From Pollutimonas sp963706785 (lineage in GTDB: Bacteria; Pseudomonadota; Gammaproteobacteria; Burkholderiales; Burkholderiaceae_B): a DNA stretch of 64,000 bases. Of this stretch, positions 8,763 through 17,246 are shown piece after piece. The stretch lies in the NCBI GenBank assembly GCA_963706785.1, contig CAVPNJ010000004.1:733424-797423 (forward strand), written 5' to 3'. A program made the position numbers and the translations under genes. The notes beneath the pieces were generated by a model. The model did not search any database, was not told the DNA's origin, and saw only the letters and a program-made list of their open reading frames with translations. Positions within the stretch are counted from its first letter, which is position 1. Every line of letters starts with the position of its first letter.

Positions 8763-9953
8763 CTAGACCGGTCGGCCTGGGCGCGTATGGGGCAGGCCGC
8801 GCCAGAAGATACCCGCAGCAACAATCCCGAACGTGCCGGTCACCGCGATTCCGACTCCCAAAGAAGTCAGTGCAGTCAGCCCCGATAGCAAGAAGGGCCC
8901 GGCACACGTTCCTACATCGGCAATAAGGCGCCAGATGCCCAGAAATTGGGTCCGCCCTATTGGGGGCGCCGCATCGGCACCCAGTGTCATGACAATGCCC
9001 GACCCAATACCATTGCCAAACCCCATCAGCAGGCAGACCAGAACGAAAGCGGTCAGCCCGCTAGTCAAGGGAATCGCGAGCAGCGAGACTCCCAGAAGAA
9101 TGCAACACGGCAAAGCGACCCAAAGCCTGCCATAGTGATCCATGATTTTTCCGGCAGGGTAAAACACCAGCATATCAATGGCGGACACCAGGCCGAACAC
9201 GATCGCGGTAACCGTTGGGCTTAGGCCGATACTATCGGCCCACAATGGTATGGCGATCTGGCGTGACGCCCGCATTGCCCCAATAAGCAGGATGCCAAAG
9301 CCTAAAGTCAGCAAGATGTTTGAATGGCCGCGCGCTATCGCCAGCATTTTTGGCGGAAGCATCGGACCCGATCCGCCTTTGCTTTCCACCGGCAGTTCAG
9401 GCAGCGCAAAAGAAAGTGCTCCTGCTGCCGTAAGGGAGGCGATCGCAATCCAGTATGCCCCCGCCAGACCCATGAAGTGCATCAATGCTGCTGCGGCGAA
9501 AGGCCCGATAAACATTCCAATGCGCTGTGTGCCGCCGAGGGTCGAGAAGGCCCGGGCCCGCATGTGAACGGGAACGGCCTCCATGAGGTAAGTCTGTCTG
9601 GCCAGATAAAAGACTGATGTCGCCATGCCCATAAGTAGTACGCCCAATGCCAGCACCATAGGGTGAGTGGCTACAAGGCATAAGAGCAGCGCAAGCACGC
9701 TAAGTATCGACGCGCCGATAAGCGCCTTGCGCTCACCAAACTTCGCCGTGATCAGGGCGGCCGGAATATTACTGATTAAAGAGCCGAAACCGATAAGCGC
9801 CACAATAAGGCCCGATACGGCGATCGATGCCTGCAGGTCTATCGCGCTAAGCGCAATAACGGGGAGTATCGCCCCATTGCCAATGCCAAATAGCACCGAA
9901 GGCCCAAAGGCGGGAATGGCGATTTTTTTCCAGCTGAAGGTCGTGTCGGTCAT
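8763..9953 (-). CDS. MFS transporter
   Basis: This is a 396-residue major facilitator superfamily transporter with about twelve hydrophobic segments. A motif A-like loop between TM2 and TM3 reads AKFGERKALIGASI, with a second copy in the C-terminal half (GKIMDHYGRLWVALP). The start used is the ATG at 9951-9953 (MTDTTFSWKK), which leads directly into TM1; the longer frame to 10157 would add an unlikely hydrophilic leader that overlaps folA. The sequence suggests a drug/metabolite efflux-type MFS of the proton-antiport class, but the substrate is unknown. It is antisense between the thyA fragment and folA. Confidence 0.8.
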   Translation of the reverse strand: MTDTTFSWKKIAIPAFGPSVLFGIGNGAILPVIALSAIDLQASIAVSGLIVALIGFGSLISNIPAALITAKFGERKALIGASILSVLALLLCLVATHPMVLALGVLLMGMATSVFYLARQTYLMEAVPVHMRARAFSTLGGTQRIGMFIGPFAAAALMHFMGLAGAYWIAIASLTAAGALSFALPELPVESKGGSGPMLPPKMLAIARGHSNILLTLGFGILLIGAMRASRQIAIPLWADSIGLSPTVTAIVFGLVSAIDMLVFYPAGKIMDHYGRLWVALPCCILLGVSLLAIPLTSGLTAFVLVCLLMGFGNGIGSGIVMTLGADAAPPIGRTQFLGIWRLIADVGTCAGPFLLSGLTALTSLGVGIAVTGTFGIVAAGIFWRGLPHTRPGRPV

Positions 9954-10055
9954 GGTTTTCTTAGATTGCGGACAGTGCATTGTATGCGCCTCGGTATAAT
10001 TTCCGATTCTCAAGCGCTCAATAAGGCACCCCACTGCGGTGTACCCCTGAATACC

Positions 10056-10543
10056 ATGCCCAAACCTTCCATACAGCTTGTCGTCGCGTACTCCGATAAT
10101 CGCGTCATAGGCCGCGACAACGCCCTGCCCTGGCGCCTGCCATCCGACTTGGCCCACTTCAAGAGAACGACGCTGGGTCAGCCGATTGTGATGGGTCGCA
10201 ACACATGGGAATCACTGGGCCGGCCCTTGCCCGGACGGCCAAATCTGGTGATCAGCCGCAATCCCCTGTACAAAGCTGAAGGCGCCGCGGTATACCCGAA
10301 TCTTGAAGCCGCCCTTGCCGCCTGCGAGGCGGCCGAACGCATCTGTGTCATTGGCGGTGAACAGATATTTGCCCATGCCCTGCCGATCGCCGATGAAATC
10401 GTCGCCACGGAAGTGCATGCTGATGTGGACGGCGACACTTTTTCCCAGCTGTCGATCCGGCCTTGTGGCAGGAAACTGAGAGACTTCCGCAACCCGCCGA
10501 AAACGGATACGACTTCGACTTCGTGATGTACAAACGGAAATAG
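10056..10543 (+). CDS. folA: Dihydrofolate reductase (one apparent frameshift near the end)
   Basis: DHFR reduces dihydrofolate to tetrahydrofolate with NADPH. ATG 10056 gives MPKPSIQLVVAYS and the motifs NALPWRLPSDLAHFKRTT, GRNTWESLGRPLPGRPN and ICVIGGEQIF follow. As written, the frame goes off at about 10440 (TFSQLSIRP...) and ends at 10526. Adding one T to the run of Ts at 10439-10443 restores a typical DHFR C-terminus (GDTFFPAVDPALWQE then GYDFDFVMYKRK) ending at TAG 10541-10543. The restored length of about 162 residues is normal. The frameshift lies in a homopolymer and is best explained as a sequencing error. The stop is 1 bp from that of the convergent MocR gene. Confidence 0.9.
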
Positions 10544-10544
10544 C

Positions 10545-11966
10545 TTAGGCCCCGACTGATTGACGCAGGAATTTCCACAAATCCGGGTGCAGGGAATACG
10601 CCACGTTGAACCTGAGCCACCCTTGTTCGGTTTGATCCGGATAGAAGTACGATCCGGGAGCCAGCCAAATGCCGTGCTGCAACGCATTCTCGGCCAGCCG
10701 AACAGTGCCTATTTCGCGCCACGCGTGCCGCGGACGGGCCCATAAGAATAAACCGGCACGCGGACGCGAATACACCTCGAAACCGTGATGGTCGAGTAGA
10801 TCGGCGACTTCATCATGAGCCTGCCGTAGGCGGTCTTGAACCCGCTGCAAATGGGTACGATGTCGTCCCAGACGCAGAATCTGATAGACCGTACGCTCCA
10901 TGATTTCGGGTGTAGTAAGGCCTATGGTCATTTTGGTCTGGGCAAATGCTTTAAGCATTGCGCGCGACGACACGATATAGCCGACCCGCATGGACGGCGC
11001 AATGCTTTTCGAAAACCCTGACACATAAACGACCCGCTCTGTGCCCGCCAAGGCGACCAACATGGGGCTTATACCCGGCAACAAATCGCGTGACACATCG
11101 TCTTCGATCACCCAGAAATCATGTTCCTCGGCAAGTTGCAGCACGCGAAACGCGTTCGCCATACTAAGACTTGTACCGGTTGGGTTTTGCAAGACAGTAT
11201 TAAGGAACAAAGCTTTTACAGAATGGGTTTGGGCGATGCGTTGCAATGTAGGCAGGCACAAACCCTCTTCAGTGCGCGGTACCCCCACAACCGTAAGGCC
11301 GGCCAGGCGCAATGTTTGCAATAGGTTGGCATAGCAAGGCAATTCGACCACAACCACATCGCCAGGGCGCAGCAAGGTGCGAACCACAATATCCAGGCCT
11401 TGCGTGGCTCCTTGAGTCAGCAGCACCTGGTCAATTTCAAGGCTTAGGCCATGGCGTCCGAGCTCGTGCACCAGGTGCTCGCGCAAAGGAAAATAGCCAT
11501 AAGGATGCCCATAGCCCGCTACCTGACTGACGGCTGCTTTGGCCGCGTGCCGCAGTGCCTGTTCCAAGCCGGTCTCCTGTAGCCACTCGGACGGCAACCA
11601 GCCGCAACCGGACTTGATCGGAATCGAATGGTCCGCGAACACGTCCGATAACAGCCAGGCGGCGCCTAATTGCGGCGGCTTCCAACTTGGCGGCGTCGAC
11701 GTCACCGGCTCGGGCCGATGCGGCACCGCCACTCGGTAGCCAGACCCCGGGCGCGCGGTCAGCCAGCCCTGGGCAACCAATCGGTTATACGCAGCCGATA
11801 CAGTAAAGGTGCTTAAGCCGTGCGTCTTTGCGAACTGCCGAACCGAGGGCACGGCCATACCGGGCCGCAAGGCCTGTTGCCTTATGGCGTGCTCGACCGC
11901 GGCGGCGGCCTGCTCTACCAATGGACTCGCTCTTGTCCGGTCTCGTACGGGCTCAAAGAATTTCAC
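10545..11966 (-). CDS. MocR-family regulator (GntR wHTH + aminotransferase fold)
   Basis: This 473-residue transcription factor joins an N-terminal GntR winged helix (about residues 12-78, including VPSVRQFAKTHGLS) to a fold-type I aminotransferase-like domain. That domain keeps the PLP lysine, K320 in VSGFSKSIAPSMRVGY, and NPTG. MocR proteins sense amino compounds through PLP and typically control an adjacent aminotransferase or transporter gene. Here the divergent neighbour is a class III aminotransferase, a classic arrangement. The intergenic region contains a well separated inverted repeat (see the feature at 11984-12039) that may be its operator. The effector is not known; omega-amino acids such as beta-alanine, GABA or taurine are candidates. 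Confidence 0.88.
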   Translation of the reverse strand: MKFFEPVRDRTRASPLVEQAAAAVEHAIRQQALRPGMAVPSVRQFAKTHGLSTFTVSAAYNRLVAQGWLTARPGSGYRVAVPHRPEPVTSTPPSWKPPQLGAAWLLSDVFADHSIPIKSGCGWLPSEWLQETGLEQALRHAAKAAVSQVAGYGHPYGYFPLREHLVHELGRHGLSLEIDQVLLTQGATQGLDIVVRTLLRPGDVVVVELPCYANLLQTLRLAGLTVVGVPRTEEGLCLPTLQRIAQTHSVKALFLNTVLQNPTGTSLSMANAFRVLQLAEEHDFWVIEDDVSRDLLPGISPMLVALAGTERVVYVSGFSKSIAPSMRVGYIVSSRAMLKAFAQTKMTIGLTTPEIMERTVYQILRLGRHRTHLQRVQDRLRQAHDEVADLLDHHGFEVYSRPRAGLFLWARPRHAWREIGTVRLAENALQHGIWLAPGSYFYPDQTEQGWLRFNVAYSLHPDLWKFLRQSVGA

Positions 11967-11983
11967 GCTCGTGGCTCCTTTTC

Positions 11984-12039
11984 TATACAGTTTGGTTTAT
12001 ACACTCAATACGGTTATAAATTTTTTGATCAACTGTATA
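11984..12039. promoter_or_regulatory. Candidate MocR operator: inverted TATACAGT / ACTGTATA half-sites
   Basis: TATACAGT (11984-11991) and its exact reverse complement ACTGTATA (12032-12039) flank an AT-rich stretch in the 144-bp region between the divergent MocR regulator and the aminotransferase. MocR regulators often bind two half-sites several helical turns apart. Assignment to this regulator is inference. Confidence 0.4.
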
Positions 12040-12110
12040 TTTCATAAGCCGTCCCGCACGACGAGAATAGCTCATTGTCTTCATCCCTGTTATTTGCTCA
12101 TGAGGTAGTC

Positions 12111-13436
12111 ATGTCCAGTCAAGCCAGTATCCCCGACCTGTCCAATTTGTGGATGCCTTTTACGGCGAATCGTCAATTCAAAGAACAACCGCGCCTCCTT
12201 GCCAAGGCCCAAGGCATGTACTACACCACCGTTGCCGGAAATCAGGTGCTGGATGGCACCTCCGGCCTGTGGTGCGTGAATGCCGGACATGGGCGCAAGG
12301 AAATTGTCGAAGCCATTTCGCGCCAGGCGGCGGAACTTGACTACGCACCCAGCTTCCAGCTGGGTCATAGCGATTCCTTCCGCGCAGCGACTGCAGTCGC
12401 CAAAATGATGCCGGCGGGAATGGACCGGATATTCTTCACGAACTCGGGGTCGGAATCAGTCGACACGGCTCTGAAGATCGCCATTGCTTATCATCGGGCA
12501 CGCGGCGACGGCCAGCGCACCCGACTTATCGGACGCGAGCGCGGCTACCACGGGGTAGGGTTTGGCGGGATTTCCGTAGGTGGCATATCTCCCAACCGCA
12601 AGACATTCTCGGGCGCCCTGCTGCCCAGCGTAGATCATCTGCCGCATACCCACGATTTATCGAAAAATGCCAATACACGCGGTCAGCCGGCTTGGGGGGA
12701 ACACTTTGCCGATGAACTCGAACGCATCGTTGCCCTGCATGATGCGTCAACCATTGCCGCCGTTATCGTTGAGCCGCTGGCCGGCTCTACCGGCGTCCTG
12801 GTTCCGCCGAAAGGCTATCTGCAGAAGTTGCGCGCCATCACCGAGAAGCACGGAATCCTGCTGATATTCGACGAAGTCATCACAGGTTTCGGCCGCTTGG
12901 GCGCTGCGACCGCCAGCGAATATTTTGGTGTAACGCCCGACCTGATGGCCCTGGCAAAAGGTATCAGCAACGCCGCGGTTCCCGCCGGCGCAGTCGCCGT
13001 CAAACGGCAAGTTCACGATACCATTCTTGAAGCGGCTTCGAGCGGCATCGAATTCTTCCATGGCTACACCTATTCGGCCCACCCGCTGGCAACCGCTGCT
13101 ATCCTGGCGACGCTGGAAATTTACGAACGCGAGCAGCTATTTCAGCGTGCCAGAACGCTTTCACCAAGCTTCGAACAGGCCGCGCACCAACTGGAAGGCG
13201 CGCGCCACGTCATAGATGTGCGCAACCTTGGACTGGTCGCTGGCATAGAGCTCGCACCCCGGCCCGACGCTCCCGGCGCCCGTGCCGCCGAAGTGTTCAA
13301 AAAGTGCTTCGATCAAGGCCTGATGGTTCGCTACACCGGCGACATCCTGGCGGTCTCGCCACCGTTGATCATAGAAGAAAGCCAGATTCAAGAGATCTTC
13401 CAGAAGATTGGCGATATCCTGAAGACTGTAGACTAA
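12111..13436 (+). CDS. Class III (omega) aminotransferase
   Basis: A 441-residue PLP enzyme of the omega-amino acid:pyruvate transaminase type, starting at ATG 12111. Diagnostic features are FFTNSGSESVDTALKIA, RGYHGVGFGG, the cofactor Asp D254 in LIFDEVITGFGRLG, and the Schiff-base lysine K283 in LAKGISNAAV. The N-terminal LWMPFTANRQFK motif is typical of beta-alanine-pyruvate transaminases. It should move an amino group from a terminal amine or omega-amino acid to pyruvate, giving a semialdehyde and alanine. The semialdehyde could be oxidised by the aldehyde dehydrogenase at 15396-16892. It is divergent from the MocR regulator, which probably controls it. Confidence 0.88.
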   Translation: MSSQASIPDLSNLWMPFTANRQFKEQPRLLAKAQGMYYTTVAGNQVLDGTSGLWCVNAGHGRKEIVEAISRQAAELDYAPSFQLGHSDSFRAATAVAKMMPAGMDRIFFTNSGSESVDTALKIAIAYHRARGDGQRTRLIGRERGYHGVGFGGISVGGISPNRKTFSGALLPSVDHLPHTHDLSKNANTRGQPAWGEHFADELERIVALHDASTIAAVIVEPLAGSTGVLVPPKGYLQKLRAITEKHGILLIFDEVITGFGRLGAATASEYFGVTPDLMALAKGISNAAVPAGAVAVKRQVHDTILEAASSGIEFFHGYTYSAHPLATAAILATLEIYEREQLFQRARTLSPSFEQAAHQLEGARHVIDVRNLGLVAGIELAPRPDAPGARAAEVFKKCFDQGLMVRYTGDILAVSPPLIIEESQIQEIFQKIGDILKTVD

Positions 13437-13526
13437 TTCCGTTTTTTAGATCAACCGTGGACGCGAAGACGAAGCGCAGACTTTACTGGCGTAAGGCAAG
13501 CGAAGTCGACGAAGCGCAGGTCTGAG
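13437..13526 (+). repeat. Dispersed intergenic repeat, copy A
   Basis: These roughly 90 bases directly after the aminotransferase stop closely resemble the reverse complement of 42087-42180. Shared blocks are TTCCGTTTT(T)TAGATCAA, ACGCGAAG.CGAAGCGCAG, TGGCGTAAGGCA.GCGAAG and CGAC.AAG.GC. Both copies sit immediately 3' of a gene. I take them as members of a REP/MITE-like family; only two copies are visible here. Confidence 0.55.
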
Positions 13527-13545
13527 TTGAAAGTGGAGTAAATCG

Positions 13546-13581
13546 AAAACGCCTGCTTTCCTTGATGGAGGCAGGCGTTTT
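13546..13581 (+). terminator. Intrinsic terminator after the aminotransferase
   Basis: AAAACGCCTGC (13546-13556) pairs exactly with GCAGGCGTTTT (13571-13581) around a 14-base loop. It gives an 11-bp stem with an A tract before it and a T tract at its end, so it could serve the aminotransferase (+) and the IclR operon (-). Confidence 0.75.
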
Positions 13582-13624
13582 ACTTTGGACGGTGTAACTA
13601 CCGGTTCAATATAGGCTAATGGCG

Positions 13625-14328
13625 CTATTGCGGCCAACGCCCACCTAGCGCTTCGGTGGCTTCGGCGGCTGCCGACTGCACCATCTTCGACATCTTTCGA
13701 CCGCTTCAGGTGTGAAACGCTCTTTAGGACCGGAAAGCGAGATGGCTCCGCTAAATTCGTTATCCAGCCCAAATACGGGACTGGCCACGGCTGCGCAGTT
13801 TTTATCGCGTTCGCCCATCGACAGAGTAATGATGTGCTTTGTCGTTGGCGCCAGGCCCGTGCCGTGATAGGCCTTGATCAGCCTGCCTGCTGCACCGCGG
13901 TCCAGCGGAAGTGTCTCGCCTACACGGATGCGGTCGAGAGTCGAATGGTGCGAATCGACCCGAAGCAGACAAACCCGTGACTGAGCATCGTGGTATACGT
14001 GAAACGATGCACTTTCGGTGCCCCGATTAACGAGGCCTTGCAGTATGGGCAGCAGGACTTCAGTCAGACGATAGGCTGACTCGTATGAGCGACCTAGTTC
14101 GTGAGCATAGCGCCCCAGTGCATAGCGACCGTCGCTGCGCCGGATAACCAAAGACGCCTTTTCCAGCGAAGCAATCAGGCGCAATAACGTGCTTTTATAG
14201 TAACCAGTGGCCCGCGACAAGTCGGCCAGGGTGATGGGCTCACTGCGGTGCGCTATGACATCTACGATAGCCAATGCACGGTCTACGGCGGCGACCCCAT
14301 CGTCGCCTTGAGCGGGAGTAGTACTCAT
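13625..14328 (-). CDS. IclR-family transcriptional regulator (C-terminal frameshift)
   Basis: The start at 14328 gives MSTTPAQGDDGVAAVDRAL, the beginning of an IclR winged helix (LADLSRATGYYKSTLLRLI). The effector domain follows, with RVGETLPL, GAAGRLIKAY and KNCAAVASPVFGLDNEF. In the given frame the protein ends in a nonsense tail at 13645. Restoring one base near 13697 gives VERMSKMVQSAAAEATEAL and a stop at 13625-13627. So the C-terminus is intact apart from a single-base error. It is the last gene of the minus-strand ALDH-dehydrogenase-IclR cluster and probably regulates it, and perhaps also the divergent Bug gene. Total length is about 234 residues. Confidence 0.82.
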
Positions 14329-14437
14329 ATAGCGGACTATGACTGTAAGGATAATTTGCAATGGCTGATTATGCCATGTTGCACGAGCGCCTTAATATCC
14401 GGGCGCACCACATGATGGGCGGCCCGGTATGACAGTC

Positions 14438-15331
14438 TTACTTTCCTTCAAAAACCAGGCTAATGGCAGGGGCGTACTTGTCGCCATGGCCCGCGTCAAT
14501 AGCCTTGTCAAAGCATTCGATCAAGTTTTTTGCACCGGTCGCATCGACACCAACTTGCTCTGCAAGACCGACTGCATATTGCAGGTCCTTTTTGGCGTAG
14601 ACCACAGGGAAAGCCTTCTCAGGAAATTCCTGCGGGGCTATCGCCTTCATGCCATGGTTGCGTAGCGCAAAGCTGTCTGCAGAGCCGACCGACAAGGCGG
14701 AAAATAAACGGACTGGATCCACGCCGGCACGAATCCCAATGGCGCGGGCCTCTGCCAAGGCAAGGACTGTCTCGTAAAGAACCATATTATTAAGGATCTT
14801 TACGACCTGTCCGGCACCCACGCCACCGGCGTGAACGACGTCGGATGCGAACGTGCTCAATAGGGGCTCGATGCGGGCGAAGATGGCGTCGTCAGCACCG
14901 ACGGGAACAGCCAGGGTACCGGCTTCAGCCGCAGCGCGCGTACGCATGACGGGCGAGTCGGCGAACAGGATTCCAGCCTTCGATAAGTCGCAGCCAACTG
15001 GCGGGTAAGATCTACCGGAGATGTGCTCAGATCAACAATCAGTTGTCCAGGACGGCACAAGGCGAGCAAACCCTTCGGTTCGGCGCCATTGCCCATGACG
15101 ACGTTTCGGACAATCTCGCCCGAGGGCAGCGACATGAAAATGATGTCCGCCTGCTCTGCGATGGTTTCCAGCTGAAACGGCGCTGACGTTATGTTGAGCC
15201 AAGCGTTCCAATGGCGCGTTGTCGCGGTCGGTGGCAATGACCCGCGCACCGCTTTTAGTCGCCAGGTGACGGCATATGGGCTCGCCCATTACACCGACGC
15301 CAATAAAACCAATAGTATTCAATGTAGACAT
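14438..15331 (-). CDS. 3-hydroxyisobutyrate dehydrogenase-family oxidoreductase (two frameshifts)
   Basis: An NAD(P)-dependent beta-hydroxyacid dehydrogenase, about 297 residues when read across two frame changes (near 15190 and 14960). The N-terminus has the Rossmann motif GFIGVGVMGEPICRHL, and the middle has ADIIFMSLPSG and LIVDLSTSP. The C-terminal part holds the catalytic lysine in GAGQVVKILNNMVLYET. Relatives oxidise 3-hydroxyisobutyrate or reduce tartronate semialdehyde. With the adjacent aldehyde dehydrogenase it can interconvert hydroxyacid, semialdehyde and acid. The frame breaks resemble the single-base errors elsewhere in the window rather than decay, because all conserved motifs are present. 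Confidence 0.82.
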
Positions 15332-15395
15332 TGGACTTTGTCCTTAGATAGTAAATTTTTGTTTAGGTACTGTAAGCTGGCCAGCCATACCCGGA

Positions 15396-16892
15396 CTAAA
15401 CCGATGGCGTCGCTGCCTGTGGAAAGTTGTCGGGGTCCATGCTCCAGTAAATGCCTTTGCTTTGCTGGTAAAGGCGCAAGCCTGTAACGCCCTTCTCGCG
15501 TCCGATGCCGCTATCCTTGAAGCCACCAAAAGGTGTGGAAATCGACAGCTGCTTATACGTGTTGATCCATACCAGGCCAGTCTCCAGCGCCCGGGCGACT
15601 CGCCAGGCACGCTGATAATTGGCGGTCCATATACCGGAAGCCAGTCCGAAAACACTGTCGTTTGCCTGCGCAATAAGGTCGGCTTCGTCATCGAACGGCA
15701 GCACGCACAGCACTGGGCCGAAGATTTCTTCGCGCACGGCGGTGGCCTGGTTGCTTAAGCCGCCAAGGATGGTGGGCAAAAAGTACGCACCACGCTCGAA
15801 CTCGGCGCCCTCAGGACGCTTGCCGCCCAGCAATACCTTGCCGCCTTCCGCTACTGCCGATTCAATGAATTGCTCGATACGGGCACGATGGGCAAAACTA
15901 GATACTGGACCCATTTCGGAGCCGGCCGCATCGGGCTGCCCGAGCTTGATTGTCTTGCTGCGAGCGATCAACAGCTCAAGAAGTTTGTCGTGTACTGAGC
16001 GCTGTACGAAAAGGCGCGATCCTGCCACGCAGGACTGACCGCTGCCTTCGAAGATGCCATCGATGATGCTTTTCACAGCGGCTTCGAGATTTGCGTCTTC
16101 AAAAACGATGTGTGGAGACTTGCCGCCCAATTCCAGCGCAACAGGTATCAGGCGTTCGGCAGCTGCCACGCCAATCGCCCGACCGCTGGCTGTGCCGCCG
16201 GTAAATGAAACCATGCGCACGCCCGGATGCTCGACCAGGGCTTTACCCGTGATGGCGCCATTTCCTGTCAAGACATTCAGAATGCCTGGCGGCAAGCCTG
16301 CTTGCAGCCCGATTTCGCCCAGCAATAAAGCTGCCGATGGCGTGACCTCGGATGGCTTCAAAATAACCGCATTACCTGCAGCCAGCGCTGGAGCGATTTT
16401 TTGCGCTTCCATTGTCAGCGGTGAGTTCCACGGCGTAATCGCTGCAATAACCCCATACGGCTCGTAGGACGTCATGGATAAGTAATTACCGCGGGATGGT
16501 GTGATTTCGGCGCCCAATGTTTCACATACGGCTGCATAGAACCTGAAGGTTGCTGCAGCACTACCGGCTTGCGCCTTACATTCGGACCAGACTTTGCCGT
16601 TTTCCATCATTTGCAGCCGGGCAAGTTCGTCGCCGCGTTCTACGATCAAAGCTGCCATGCGCATTAATATCTGCGCCCGTACATGAGGCAGCATTCCCTT
16701 CCACGACGGTAATGCGGCAGCCGTTTTGGCCGATGCTACTGCCGCATCGACATGATGCGCGCTTGCCGTGGAAACCGGAAAGTTCAGTTCTCCCGTTGCA
16801 GGATTGACTGAATCGAATGTATCAGTTGTGTTAGATACCCATTCACCGTTGATCAAAAATGGCTTTGGGTTGGAAGTCGACTGCAGCGACAT
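15396..16892 (-). CDS. NAD(P)-dependent aldehyde dehydrogenase
   Basis: A complete 498-residue ALDH-superfamily enzyme. It has the oxyanion-hole Asn in ITPWNSPL (about residue 156), the general base E254 in VALELGGKSP, the nucleophile C288 in GSGQSCVAGSR, and the late motif EEIFGPVLCV. It oxidises an aldehyde or semialdehyde to the acid; the exact substrate is not determined by these motifs. It is the first gene of the minus-strand cluster with the hydroxyisobutyrate-type dehydrogenase and IclR. The Bug gene is transcribed divergently. A pathway of amine to semialdehyde (aminotransferase) to acid (this enzyme) is plausible. Confidence 0.9.
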   Translation of the reverse strand: MSLQSTSNPKPFLINGEWVSNTTDTFDSVNPATGELNFPVSTASAHHVDAAVASAKTAAALPSWKGMLPHVRAQILMRMAALIVERGDELARLQMMENGKVWSECKAQAGSAAATFRFYAAVCETLGAEITPSRGNYLSMTSYEPYGVIAAITPWNSPLTMEAQKIAPALAAGNAVILKPSEVTPSAALLLGEIGLQAGLPPGILNVLTGNGAITGKALVEHPGVRMVSFTGGTASGRAIGVAAAERLIPVALELGGKSPHIVFEDANLEAAVKSIIDGIFEGSGQSCVAGSRLFVQRSVHDKLLELLIARSKTIKLGQPDAAGSEMGPVSSFAHRARIEQFIESAVAEGGKVLLGGKRPEGAEFERGAYFLPTILGGLSNQATAVREEIFGPVLCVLPFDDEADLIAQANDSVFGLASGIWTANYQRAWRVARALETGLVWINTYKQLSISTPFGGFKDSGIGREKGVTGLRLYQQSKGIYWSMDPDNFPQAATPSV

Positions 16893-17124
16893 GTTGATTT
16901 ACTCCGGAAAAATCAAAGATAGTGTTCGGTTGGCAGATTTATCAGCTAGATGTCTGAGCCGGGCGCTGTGTTCTGTCTAATGCACCAAGCGTTCTGTTTT
17001 CATTATCAACATGGCTCGGACCATTGTCAAGAGCAACCATCGCAGAGGCTGAAGGATTGAAGTATTTTTTCCAATAAAGATAGCGAGCGCTAGGCAGTAG
17101 CCAGCCTTCGGAAGGCCGTCCGCG

Positions 17125-17152
17125 TTGACAGATCCCCTTGACACGCTAAAAT
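17125..17152 (+). promoter_or_regulatory. Predicted sigma-70 promoter of the Bug gene
   Basis: A consensus -35 TTGACA (17125-17130) and a -10 TAAAAT (17147-17152) are separated by 16 bp. Initiation would fall near 17159, just before the palindrome at 17161-17176. The rest of the 354-bp divergent region (16893-17246) shows no coding sequence. Confidence 0.6.
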
Positions 17153-17160
17153 GTAAGTAA

Positions 17161-17176
17161 TAGAACATTTGTTCTA
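17161..17176. promoter_or_regulatory. 16-bp perfect palindromic operator candidate
   Basis: TAGAACATTTGTTCTA is a perfect palindrome (7-bp arms, TT centre). It lies directly over the expected transcription start of the Bug gene, a typical repressor position. The linked IclR-family protein is the obvious candidate binder, but that is inference. Confidence 0.5.
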
Positions 17177-17246
17177 TCCAGCAGAACCATGTGCCTTTAC
17201 TATAATTCGGGGAGTCCACTTAAGGTGGAGTCCCAAGGAAGACGAA

